From JABDOU01 sp041609995 (GTDB lineage: Bacteria > Actinomycetota > Acidimicrobiia > Spongiisociales > SHLN01), in the NCBI GenBank assembly GCA_041609995.1, contig JBFIPU010000006.1, positions 1 through 64,000 on the forward strand: a stretch of DNA of 64,000 bases. Reading direction: 5' to 3'. Each line of letters begins with the position of its first letter. The stretch's first letter is position 1. The position numbers and the translations under genes are program-made. Of this stretch, positions 36,807 through 43,685 are shown in pieces. The notes beneath the pieces were generated by a model. That model was given only the letters and a program-made list of their open reading frames with translations. It was not told where the DNA came from and made no database searches.

Positions 36807-37373
36807 ATGGGACTGATTGACTTCGTGAAAGCCGCTGGACGCAAGATCGGTATCGGCGACGACCAGGAGGATCGCAAAGAAGAGGCGGCGGCTCGGCGGT
36901 CGGAGGCCCAGGCTCAGGCTCGGGCCAGAGCGGCCGCCGCCGATCGCGCCCAGGCGCAGGCCGACGCGGCGAAATCGGCAGATCGCGTCGAACAACTCGA
37001 CCGCCAGGAAGAGATCATGGATTTCGTCAAGAAGTTCGACTTCGATGTCAAAAACTTCGGCCTCCACCTCGAGGACGACATCGCGATCGTGACCGGCGAG
37101 GCGGCCACACAGATCGATCGCGAGAAGGCCGTGCTGGTGGTGGGAAACCACGAGGGAATCGCCGCAGTCGACGACCGAATGACGGTTTCTGAACCGGCTC
37201 CGGAATCGCAGTTTCACACAGTGGTGAGAGGCGACACGTTGTCGAAGATCGCCAAGGCCTATTACGGCGATGCCATGAAGTACCCGCAAATCTTCGATGC
37301 CAACCGGCCGATGCTGACGGACCCGGATCTGATCTATCCCGGGCAGGTGCTTCGTATCCCTCCACTCGACTGA
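36807..37373 (+). CDS. kbp: Kbp-like BON + LysM protein (potassium-binding protein family)
   Basis: A 188-residue protein closely patterned on E. coli Kbp (YgaU, about 149 residues): start MGLIDFVKAAGRKI, BON domain (about 68-128, ending GNHEGIAAVDD) and LysM domain (135-185, VVRGDTLSKIAKAYYGD and IYPGQVLRIP). Kbp binds K+ in the cytoplasm and helps cope with high potassium. Here a charged Ala/Arg/Glu-rich helical insert of about 45 residues (20-65) separates the start from the BON domain. There is no signal peptide. AAAGGAA precedes the ATG. It is divergent from the kinase gene. Confidence 0.88.
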   Translation: MGLIDFVKAAGRKIGIGDDQEDRKEEAAARRSEAQAQARARAAAADRAQAQADAAKSADRVEQLDRQEEIMDFVKKFDFDVKNFGLHLEDDIAIVTGEAATQIDREKAVLVVGNHEGIAAVDDRMTVSEPAPESQFHTVVRGDTLSKIAKAYYGDAMKYPQIFDANRPMLTDPDLIYPGQVLRIPPLD

Positions 37374-37439
37374 TCTGGGGAAGACGTCAACGGCACCGGG
37401 GCCGACAAGTCTGGTCGGGCCATGACGACGAACCGATGA

Positions 37440-37475
37440 AACAAAGGGCCGGCCCAACGGGCCGGCCGCTTTGTT
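37440..37475. terminator. Bidirectional terminator between kbp and the glycosidase-like gene
   Basis: AACAAAG (37440-37446) pairs with CTTTGTT (37469-37475), and an inner GGCCGGCC pairs with itself across a CAACG loop, with one bulged C. The A and T ends give each strand a short T-run. It sits between the convergent genes kbp and the one ending at 37497. Confidence 0.8.
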
Positions 37476-37496
37476 CCCCCCTGGCCTGTCCCGTGC

Positions 37497-39491
37497 TCAG
37501 CCGACCTGGTCCCGTAGATACGTCAACATCTGCTGCTCGCCCGACGAGCCGAGTGAGCCGAGAGCGCCGGCGCTTCCCGTGTTGGATCCTCCGTTCAAGT
37601 GCTCGCCCCACTGCCAGCGTTCGTTGTGGCCGAACACAATGGCGGAGACACCGGCCGAGTATGCCGCCTGGACGTCCTCCAACACGCTGCTGGAGGGAAC
37701 GGGCGCCCCGCCCGGGGGGCTGCACCAGGTCGGGCTGATGTTCTCATACCGGAGCTCGCCCGCAAATACCGGCTTGGAGGTGGCCGCAACGGCCTGCGCC
37801 AGTTGCTGGTATGTGGCGTCGCCTCCTTGGCAGTGGCCGGTCTGGGGAGCAATGAAGTCGACCCACCATTCGTTGACGAATCGCAGGTGGCCGCCCCATC
37901 CGGGGATGGCCGGAGGGTGGTAACCCACGGGCTGGGTGGCTCCCGCCTGGCGGAGGCCTGAGACCATGTTTGCCCAGATGGCGCTGTCCTCGTGGCTTCC
38001 GAAGTTGTCGCCGCCTGCGACCCAATGGGCGATGGCGGGATGGTCGCCGAAGAGCTCCCCGAGCTGCCTCCCGAGGTCATACGAATTGTTGCGATGGACC
38101 GCACCGTTGTTCACATATCGTTGGGCCCAGATCATGACGAGGCCGACCTTTTGGTTGTGACGCTCGGCCGCATCGAGGATGCCGCGCACGTGGGCGGCGT
38201 AACCATGATCCAGGTAGAAGGGTTGATTCCATCCCCCCGTGGCCACCCAGTCTCCGTTCACGTTGTAGCCGTCGATGCCGGTGTTGATGTGGTTGAAATA
38301 GGAGATCCATGCCCCGGCGAAGCCATTCTCTGACAAATGACGGAAGTACGCGTCGGCTTCGGCCAGGGTGGCGAAGGAAGGCATTTCCCACGCGGTGTCG
38401 TATATCGGAATGGCGGTCTGCACGGCTGACACAGCCGGGGTACGGAACGTGCGCATCACGAGATCTGATCGAATGCCGCGATCTCCCACCGCCCACATGT
38501 GGAGGCTGTAGTCCGTTTCGGGCATCAGCTTCCAGAGATTCCAGGGTCCCTCTTGATCGGATGCGGGGGTGACCCGATCGATGAGGCTGGTGCCCTGGCG
38601 GACCTCGATGATGAAGCCACCGGGGGCGTCCGTTTGGGGGTCCCATTTGACAGCGACGTGGTCGGTGAATGTCTCGATCCAGGAGATGTCGGGGGCACGT
38701 GGTGCGGTGGCGGGATTCGGGTTGTGGCTGGCGCCGGACGGTTCGACGATCCCCGAGACGGCGGCGCCGCTCAGGCTGGTGGGCCTCACCTCCGTGCTGT
38801 TGGGGTATTCGAGGTGCAGGGTGCTGTTGTACGGTCGATAGACTCCGAGGTCGTCGATGCCGTTGGCATCCCAGTCACCAACAATCAACTGATCTCCGGG
38901 AGCCCCGAAGGTGCGGCTCACGGAGGGAGGCCCGGAGTCGGTACCTCTCGCCAGAGCGACGGTTGCGGTTCCGGGATTCCAGAGACCGACGGTGTCTCTT
39001 CCGTCGCCATCAAAATCGCCCGCGACCGGCACGCCGTAGGCGCCGTTGAGGGTGAAGGAGAGATCGGCAAATCCCTGTGTGTTGGAATTGCGGAGAAAAA
39101 ACTTGCCTTGCGACGGGCGATAGACCCCGATCGTGTCGATTCCGTCACCGTTCCAATCGCCGCACACGGGAGCGTCTTCGGGAACTCCGAAAAAGATTTC
39201 GACGTCGGCGACGCCCTGGGTGTTGGATTGCCGGAGGTAGAGGAACCCGGAGTGGCGACGGTACAAACCGACCGTGTCGATCCCGTCGCCGTTCCAGTCG
39301 CACAGGACCGGAGCGTCGCCGGGGTTGCCGAAGTAGAAGTCCTTGCCGTCCATGAACCGCCAGCGGCCCGTGCCCGCGTCGAAGAACCCGAAGCCGCGAC
39401 TCTCGTCGGCGACGGCTTCGACCGTCGGCAATAGGCCGAGAAGGACAGTGAGAACGCCCGCCATTGCAGAGCGCCAAAGGAGTTTCCGCAT
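37497..39491 (-). CDS. Secreted protein with FG-GAP-like repeats, fibronectin III domain and a TIM-barrel glycosidase-like domain
   Basis: A 664-residue protein with a signal peptide (1-28, MRKLLWRSAMAGVLTVLLG). Five calcium-type repeats with DWNGDGIDTVGLYRR follow (about 30-235), then a fibronectin III-like domain (about 265-360) and a C-terminal barrel (about 375-664) with YFNHINTGIDGYN, VGLVMIWAQRYVN, HWVAGGDNFGSHED and VNEWWVDFIAPQTGHCQGG. The barrel resembles apiosidase-like or GH-clan A enzymes; catalytic residues are not assigned. It likely acts on polysaccharide outside the cell. The ATG at 39491 fits the signal peptide; the upstream 30 codons do not. Confidence 0.8.
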   Translation of the reverse strand: MRKLLWRSAMAGVLTVLLGLLPTVEAVADESRGFGFFDAGTGRWRFMDGKDFYFGNPGDAPVLCDWNGDGIDTVGLYRRHSGFLYLRQSNTQGVADVEIFFGVPEDAPVCGDWNGDGIDTIGVYRPSQGKFFLRNSNTQGFADLSFTLNGAYGVPVAGDFDGDGRDTVGLWNPGTATVALARGTDSGPPSVSRTFGAPGDQLIVGDWDANGIDDLGVYRPYNSTLHLEYPNSTEVRPTSLSGAAVSGIVEPSGASHNPNPATAPRAPDISWIETFTDHVAVKWDPQTDAPGGFIIEVRQGTSLIDRVTPASDQEGPWNLWKLMPETDYSLHMWAVGDRGIRSDLVMRTFRTPAVSAVQTAIPIYDTAWEMPSFATLAEADAYFRHLSENGFAGAWISYFNHINTGIDGYNVNGDWVATGGWNQPFYLDHGYAAHVRGILDAAERHNQKVGLVMIWAQRYVNNGAVHRNNSYDLGRQLGELFGDHPAIAHWVAGGDNFGSHEDSAIWANMVSGLRQAGATQPVGYHPPAIPGWGGHLRFVNEWWVDFIAPQTGHCQGGDATYQQLAQAVAATSKPVFAGELRYENISPTWCSPPGGAPVPSSSVLEDVQAAYSAGVSAIVFGHNERWQWGEHLNGGSNTGSAGALGSLGSSGEQQMLTYLRDQVG

Positions 39492-39511
39492 AGTGTCCAG
39501 TTGGTGCCAGC

Positions 39512-39581
39512 GGCGAAAGTGTAGAGAAAACTTCGCCTGCTCGCCACTCAAAGTGTTGAATCGACCACTTTGAACGTTCAA
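39512..39581. promoter_or_regulatory. Inverted repeats in the divergent region before selC
   Basis: Three inverted repeats lie in this region: GGCGAAAGT (39512-39520) with ACTTCGCC (39530-39537), one base bulged; TCAAAGTG (39548-39555) with CACTTTGA (39566-39573); and a 12-bp palindrome TTGAACGTTCAA (39570-39581). They lie between the glycosidase-like gene (minus) and selC (plus). They look like operators or promoter elements, but no known site is recognised. Confidence 0.4.
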
Positions 39582-39638
39582 CCGTGGGGAATCGCCGGGC
39601 TCCCCCCGGGTTGGGGCGCTCTAGCCTGGGTCCGACAT

Positions 39639-39731
39639 GGAGGCGTCCGAGCGCCTGGTGGGCTCCTCGGTCTTCAAAACCGATGAAGGGTTCTCAGAAT
39701 CCTTGGCGGGTTCGATTCCCGTCCGCCTCCG
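39639..39731 (+). tRNA. selC: tRNA-Sec (anticodon UCA)
   Basis: A 93-nt tRNA gene for selenocysteine. The anticodon loop CTTCAAA has TCA at 39674-39676 on a 5-bp stem (39667-39671 with 3979-39683 read as 39679-39683). The variable arm is long, 8 bp with a TCA loop (39686-39704). The T arm is GCGGG with loop TTCGATT. The acceptor stem has 7 pairs (GGAGGCG with CGCCTCC) plus a T-C mismatch at the eighth position, and the discriminator is G. CCA is not encoded. The D stem can extend to 6 bp with one G-G mismatch. These are the marks that set tRNA-Sec apart from suppressor or Ser tRNAs. It reads UGA as selenocysteine when SelA, SelB and SelD are present. Confidence 0.95.
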
Positions 39732-39735
39732 CGAC

Positions 39736-40992
39736 ATGGAGGAATCTCTCACGCCGCTGGAAATCGCCCAGGCCGAGGTCCTGGCTTCGCTCCCGCGTCT
39801 CGAAACTGAAACTGTCGACTCGAGCGAGTCGCTGGGACGAGTGTCGGCCGAACACGTGGTAGCTCCGGAGCCGATTCCGGCCTTTGCCAACTCGGCGATG
39901 GACGGCTACGCGGTCGTCAACGAAGACCTGTCCCGCGTACCGGTGTCGCTGCAGGTCGTGGAAGGAGTCGCGGCTGGCCGCGAACCGACTCAGCCCGTCC
40001 GGCCCGGCACGGCAGTGAAAATCATGACCGGCGCCCCGATACCGCAAGGTACCGATGCGGTGGTGCCGGTCGAACTCACGAGTGTCGACGGCGACCGGGT
40101 TCGGATCAACGACTCCGTGGCAGCCGGCAACGCCATCCGGCCGGCCGGGAGCGTCATTCCATCCGGTGCCACAGTCCTCGCGACGGGCGTACGGTTGAAC
40201 GCGTTCCACGTCGGTCTGCTGGCGTCGATCGGACACCAGGCGTTGGAGGTTTCCCGCCGGCCCACGGTGGCAATCATGTCGACCGGGAACGAGGTCATGT
40301 CGCCACAGATGCGGGATCTCCGGCCAGGGCAGATCCGTGACAGCAATCGTCCCGTCATGCGCGGCTTGCTGGCAGACCTCGATGTCCCGGTGATCGACTT
40401 CGGAATCGTGCCCGATGATCGAGATGTCGTGCGGCGGACACTGATGCGGGCAGCCGAGGAAGCCGATGTGGTTGTGACCTCCGGGGGCGTTTCGATGGGC
40501 GAATACGATCACGTGAAGTCGGTGATGTCCGAGCTGGGGACCGCCACCTCGTGGAAAGTGGCGATGCAGCCCGCCAAGCCGTTCACGTTCGGAACGGTGA
40601 CCGGAGCACCCATGTTCGGCCTGCCGGGCAACCCGGTTTCGGTCGCCGTATCTTTCGAGCAGTTCCTCCGCCCGGGCTTGCTGACCATGATGGGCGCAAC
40701 CCACATCTTTCGTCCGCGGGTTCGAGCCGTGGCGGCCTCGGACTTGCGGACCTCTGTCGCCAAGACCGTATTCCTGCGGGTCCGGCTCGAGCAGGTGGGC
40801 GAACAACTGGTCGCCTCTCTCGCCGGTGGCCAGGGTTCTCACCAGCTCGGGGGAATGGCCGACGCCGATGGGCTGGCGGTTGTCGAGCGCGGGGTGGCGG
40901 TCCTCGAGTCGGGTTCTCCGGTGTGGGTGGAGTTGCATGGGGCCCGCGAGCAGGTATCGGCGACGCAGCGGCCGGCACACCCGGCTGGCTAG
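39736..40992 (+). CDS. moeA: Molybdopterin molybdenumtransferase MoeA
   Basis: A 418-residue MoeA: SLTPLEIAQAEVLASLP at the start, the signature IPAFANSAMDGYAV, VKIMTGAPIPQGTDAVVPVE, then MSTGNEV and SGGVSMGEYDHV in the molybdopterin-binding domain, and GLPGNPVSVAVSFE. It inserts molybdate into adenylated molybdopterin to finish the cofactor. The ATG at 39736 is the right start: the longer frame from 39637 would translate the selC gene itself. Only 4 nt separate it from the tRNA end, so after tRNA processing the mRNA would be nearly leaderless. No ribosome site exists in that gap. Confidence 0.95.
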   Translation: MEESLTPLEIAQAEVLASLPRLETETVDSSESLGRVSAEHVVAPEPIPAFANSAMDGYAVVNEDLSRVPVSLQVVEGVAAGREPTQPVRPGTAVKIMTGAPIPQGTDAVVPVELTSVDGDRVRINDSVAAGNAIRPAGSVIPSGATVLATGVRLNAFHVGLLASIGHQALEVSRRPTVAIMSTGNEVMSPQMRDLRPGQIRDSNRPVMRGLLADLDVPVIDFGIVPDDRDVVRRTLMRAAEEADVVVTSGGVSMGEYDHVKSVMSELGTATSWKVAMQPAKPFTFGTVTGAPMFGLPGNPVSVAVSFEQFLRPGLLTMMGATHIFRPRVRAVAASDLRTSVAKTVFLRVRLEQVGEQLVASLAGGQGSHQLGGMADADGLAVVERGVAVLESGSPVWVELHGAREQVSATQRPAHPAG

Positions 40993-41001
40993 CCTGGCGC
41001 C

Positions 41002-41607
41002 ATGAATTTCGGGGAGATGATCGGTGCCGGGCGCCGGGAGCAGGGCTTTTCCCAGGAGGAGTTGGCCGAAATCCTCGATCGAGACGCAGCCGTTATTTCC
41101 CAATGGGAGGCGGGTCTCGAGGTCCCCTCCAGCCCCACGGCGGTCATGGAGCTGGCCGCTGCGTTGCAGCTCGAACCCGATGTGCTTTTGGCCGCGGCCG
41201 AGAAGGCGGATGTGCCCGACACCGCCGCTCCGGATGACGAGTCGGTAGAGGAACCGGACGACAGCGAACCCGATGAAGCGGGTGCAGCCGATACGGCCGA
41301 CGAAGCCGATGAACAGGAGGAGCCAGATGATCCAGCCGCCACATTGGGGAGCAAGGTGGTGACGCGCAGTTCCGGCGGCTCAGCGCCTTCTCTCGCCCAG
41401 GTGGCCGTGGCCCGGGCCCAGATGCCGGCTCCCCCACCGAGCTACATGGATGACGCCAAGTTGATGCGGTTGTATCGCATGCGGCTGATCGCCACCACCG
41501 TGGTCGGCATCATTTTGCTGTGGCTGTTCTTTTGGGCTCTCGGCAACACCCTCGAGGCGGTCGGGGTGCTCTGGGACTCTCTGCGACCGGGTGGAGGCGG
41601 TTCCTGA
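41002..41607 (+). CDS. Membrane-anchored XRE-type helix-turn-helix protein
   Basis: A 201-residue protein. Residues 1-62 are an XRE HTH domain (EMIGAGRREQGFSQEELAEIL, ISQWEAG). An acidic linker (about 68-115, DDESVEEPDDSEPDEAG) leads to a Pro-rich patch and one C-terminal membrane helix (LIATTVVGIILLWLFFWALG). DNA-binding domain inside and anchor at the end recall RodZ-like architecture, though the periplasmic part is tiny. It starts 9 nt after the moeA stop, so it is likely in the selC-moeA transcript. Target genes are unknown. Confidence 0.8.
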   Translation: MNFGEMIGAGRREQGFSQEELAEILDRDAAVISQWEAGLEVPSSPTAVMELAAALQLEPDVLLAAAEKADVPDTAAPDDESVEEPDDSEPDEAGAADTADEADEQEEPDDPAATLGSKVVTRSSGGSAPSLAQVAVARAQMPAPPPSYMDDAKLMRLYRMRLIATTVVGIILLWLFFWALGNTLEAVGVLWDSLRPGGGGS

Positions 41608-41616
41608 GGGCCGCAG

Positions 41617-42351
41617 TCACGCCCCGAGAGCAGCCCGCAGAATCAGAGATACCGCCGCCAATGACGACAGCCCAAGCACGGGTCCGCGCAAGCCGACCCG
41701 GTCGACCCGGGACCGTACGGGGCCGGCTGCAACGAAACCCATGAACATCGGCGGCAGCATGGTCAGGCCGACCATCAGGTCGGATAGATCGAAAACACCC
41801 CCCAGTAGCCGCAGGCCGATGCTGGTCAGCGAGCCGATCGTGAAGACGAACCCGAGCTGGGCGCGAGTGATCGGCCCGGACGCATCGCGGTAGAGAAGGA
41901 TGAGCGGCGGTCCGCCGATGGAGGAGACGATGCTGGTGAAGCCGGAGGCAAAACCTGCTCCCGTTTCCGTCAGGCGGTTCCGGGTGAGGCGCACGTTGGT
42001 GGCGAGAATTCCTACGGCCGCCAGGACGATGAGGCCGATGGCGATGTCCAGCCAGAATCCGGCCGCGACGCTGATGACCGCCAACCCGGCCAGGCCGCCA
42101 AACGGCCGGCTGGCCAGCAGGTAGCCGACGTCGCCGAGCCGTAGGTGGCTGCGGTCGCGCACCACTGTGGCGGATGACAACGCAACCGTGATCACGAGCT
42201 GTGGATTGGGCGCCAGTTCGGGGTGAATCAGGCTCATGATCGGGACCGCCAGGATGTTGAATCCGAATCCGAGGGTCGCTTGGACCAGAGCCGAGACGGC
42301 CACCACCAACCAGGCCCCCGCCAGAGCCCACGGTGGGATATCGCCGATCAT
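41617..42351 (-). CDS. TauE/SafE family sulfite exporter-like permease
   Basis: A 244-residue membrane protein with about eight hydrophobic segments and the family pattern: VQATLGFGFNILAVPIMSLI near the start and the second repeat SGFTSIVSSIGGPPLILLY. Family members move sulfite, sulfoacetate or other organosulfur anions; the substrate here is unknown. Its stop lies 10 nt past the stop of the convergent HTH gene. No related sulfur genes adjoin it. Confidence 0.85.
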   Translation of the reverse strand: MIGDIPPWALAGAWLVVAVSALVQATLGFGFNILAVPIMSLIHPELAPNPQLVITVALSSATVVRDRSHLRLGDVGYLLASRPFGGLAGLAVISVAAGFWLDIAIGLIVLAAVGILATNVRLTRNRLTETGAGFASGFTSIVSSIGGPPLILLYRDASGPITRAQLGFVFTIGSLTSIGLRLLGGVFDLSDLMVGLTMLPPMFMGFVAAGPVRSRVDRVGLRGPVLGLSSLAAVSLILRAALGA

Positions 42352-42515
42352 GCCAGGGCCGAACGACGCGACCCGGCAGGTCGCTGGGCACCCGGAATGA
42401 CGCCCTCGGAACCGGCAACTGACGTAATTTCATACGGGATTCGGGCACTAGGTAGCATCGTGAGAGAGCGGGTCCAGACGATTTCGCCACCGGTGGGTCA
42501 TCGGCGGAAGCGTAG

Positions 42516-42588
42516 GACGAGACAAGACGAGACAAAGGGAAACCGGCGGTTTGAAAGAAGGCGTTCAAAAGCATGCGCAAACGCATGC
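42516..42588 (+). repeat. Direct repeat and palindrome at the ctaC start region
   Basis: GACGAGACAA occurs twice in tandem (42516-42525, 42526-42535). Just downstream GCATGCG (42571-42577) and CGCATGC (42582-42588) form a 7-bp stem with a CAAA loop. The palindrome overlaps the first codons of ctaC if its TTG start is right, and could be a leader structure if translation begins further in. Confidence 0.5.
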
Positions 42589-43678
42589 GTCGACGGTGGC
42601 GCCATCGCGCCCACCGGGAGGAGACAGAAGGGAACGCAGAAGAGGACGTGCGCGTCCCGGCCGGCGCCCTTCGTTCGTGCTGCTTCTCGGCACCCTGGTG
42701 ATGGTGCTGTCGGCGTGCGCTGACAATCTGCCCCGCAGCACCCTCAACCCGGTCGGGGAGAACGCACAAACGATCGACGACCTGTTCCGCCTGACGCTGT
42801 GGATTGCGGCGGTGTTCTTCGTCGGTGTCAATTTCGCCGTTCTGTACGTTGCCATCCGGTACCGGGCTCGAAAGGGCGACGAGCGCGAGCCGAAGCAGGT
42901 CCACGGCAACGACGCTCTCGAAATCACGTGGACGGTCATACCCGCCCTGATACTCGCCGTTATCGCGGTGCCGACGGTACGCACGATTTTCGAGCTGGCA
43001 GATGAGCCGGAGAACGCATTACAGGTCGAGGTCATCGGGCACCAGTGGTGGTGGGAGTACCGGTACCCGGACCTCGGCGTCGTGACGGCTAACGAGATGT
43101 GGATTCCAACCAACCAGCCGGTGTTCCTGTCGATGACCACCGACGATCAGGATGTGATCCACTCGTTCTGGATACCCAACCTGAACGGAAAGCGGGACGT
43201 CGTACCCGGGCGCGTGAACACGTTGAGCCTTTCGGCGCCCGAGCCCGGGGTATATCTGGGCCAATGCGCCGAATACTGCGGGTTGTCCCACGCCCGCATG
43301 CGTATGAGCGTGACGGCCGTGACCCCTGCGGAGTTCGATGCCTGGGTAGCCGAACAGCGGGCACCTGCCGAAGTGGATCTGGACGGCGACGGTTGGGGCC
43401 TTTTTCTCGACAAGGGCTGCTCGGCCTGCCACGCCATCGGAGGAACCGATGCCCTGGGAGGTGGGTTGAACCCCGGTCCTGACCTCACCCACGTGGCCAG
43501 CCGATCTACGTTTGCGGGTGGCAGCTATGAGCTGAACACGGAAAACCTGCGCGCCTGGCTCCGCAATCCCTCGGCGCTCAAACCCATGGAACCGGACGTG
43601 AACATCGGAATGCCCAACCTCGGACTTTCGGAGGACGAGATTGATACCCTTGTGGCATTCCTCGAGGAACTGAAGTAG
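42551..43678 (+). CDS. ctaC: Cytochrome c oxidase subunit II fused to cytochrome c (caa3 type)
   Basis: A 375-residue protein from a TTG at 42551. It has a signal with lipobox (VMVLSAC, Cys56), two membrane helices (about 78-103 and 126-148), the cupredoxin domain with CuA ligands H204, C239, E241, C243, H247 and M250 (CAEYCGLSHARM), and a C-terminal cytochrome c with CSACH (290-294) and a distal Met in GMPNLGL. It takes electrons into the oxidase. The start is uncertain: the first 35 residues are Arg/Pro-rich, and a GTG at 42596 is an alternative. It is first of ctaC-D-E-F. Confidence 0.95.
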   Translation: MKEGVQKHAQTHASTVAPSRPPGGDRRERRRGRARPGRRPSFVLLLGTLVMVLSACADNLPRSTLNPVGENAQTIDDLFRLTLWIAAVFFVGVNFAVLYVAIRYRARKGDEREPKQVHGNDALEITWTVIPALILAVIAVPTVRTIFELADEPENALQVEVIGHQWWWEYRYPDLGVVTANEMWIPTNQPVFLSMTTDDQDVIHSFWIPNLNGKRDVVPGRVNTLSLSAPEPGVYLGQCAEYCGLSHARMRMSVTAVTPAEFDAWVAEQRAPAEVDLDGDGWGLFLDKGCSACHAIGGTDALGGGLNPGPDLTHVASRSTFAGGSYELNTENLRAWLRNPSALKPMEPDVNIGMPNLGLSEDEIDTLVAFLEELK

Positions 43679-43685
43679 GAGCGAC

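Noticed and set aside
39637..39735. An N-terminal extension of MoeA starting at 39637
   Set aside because: These codons are the selC tRNA gene itself. MoeA family similarity begins only after the ATG at 39736.
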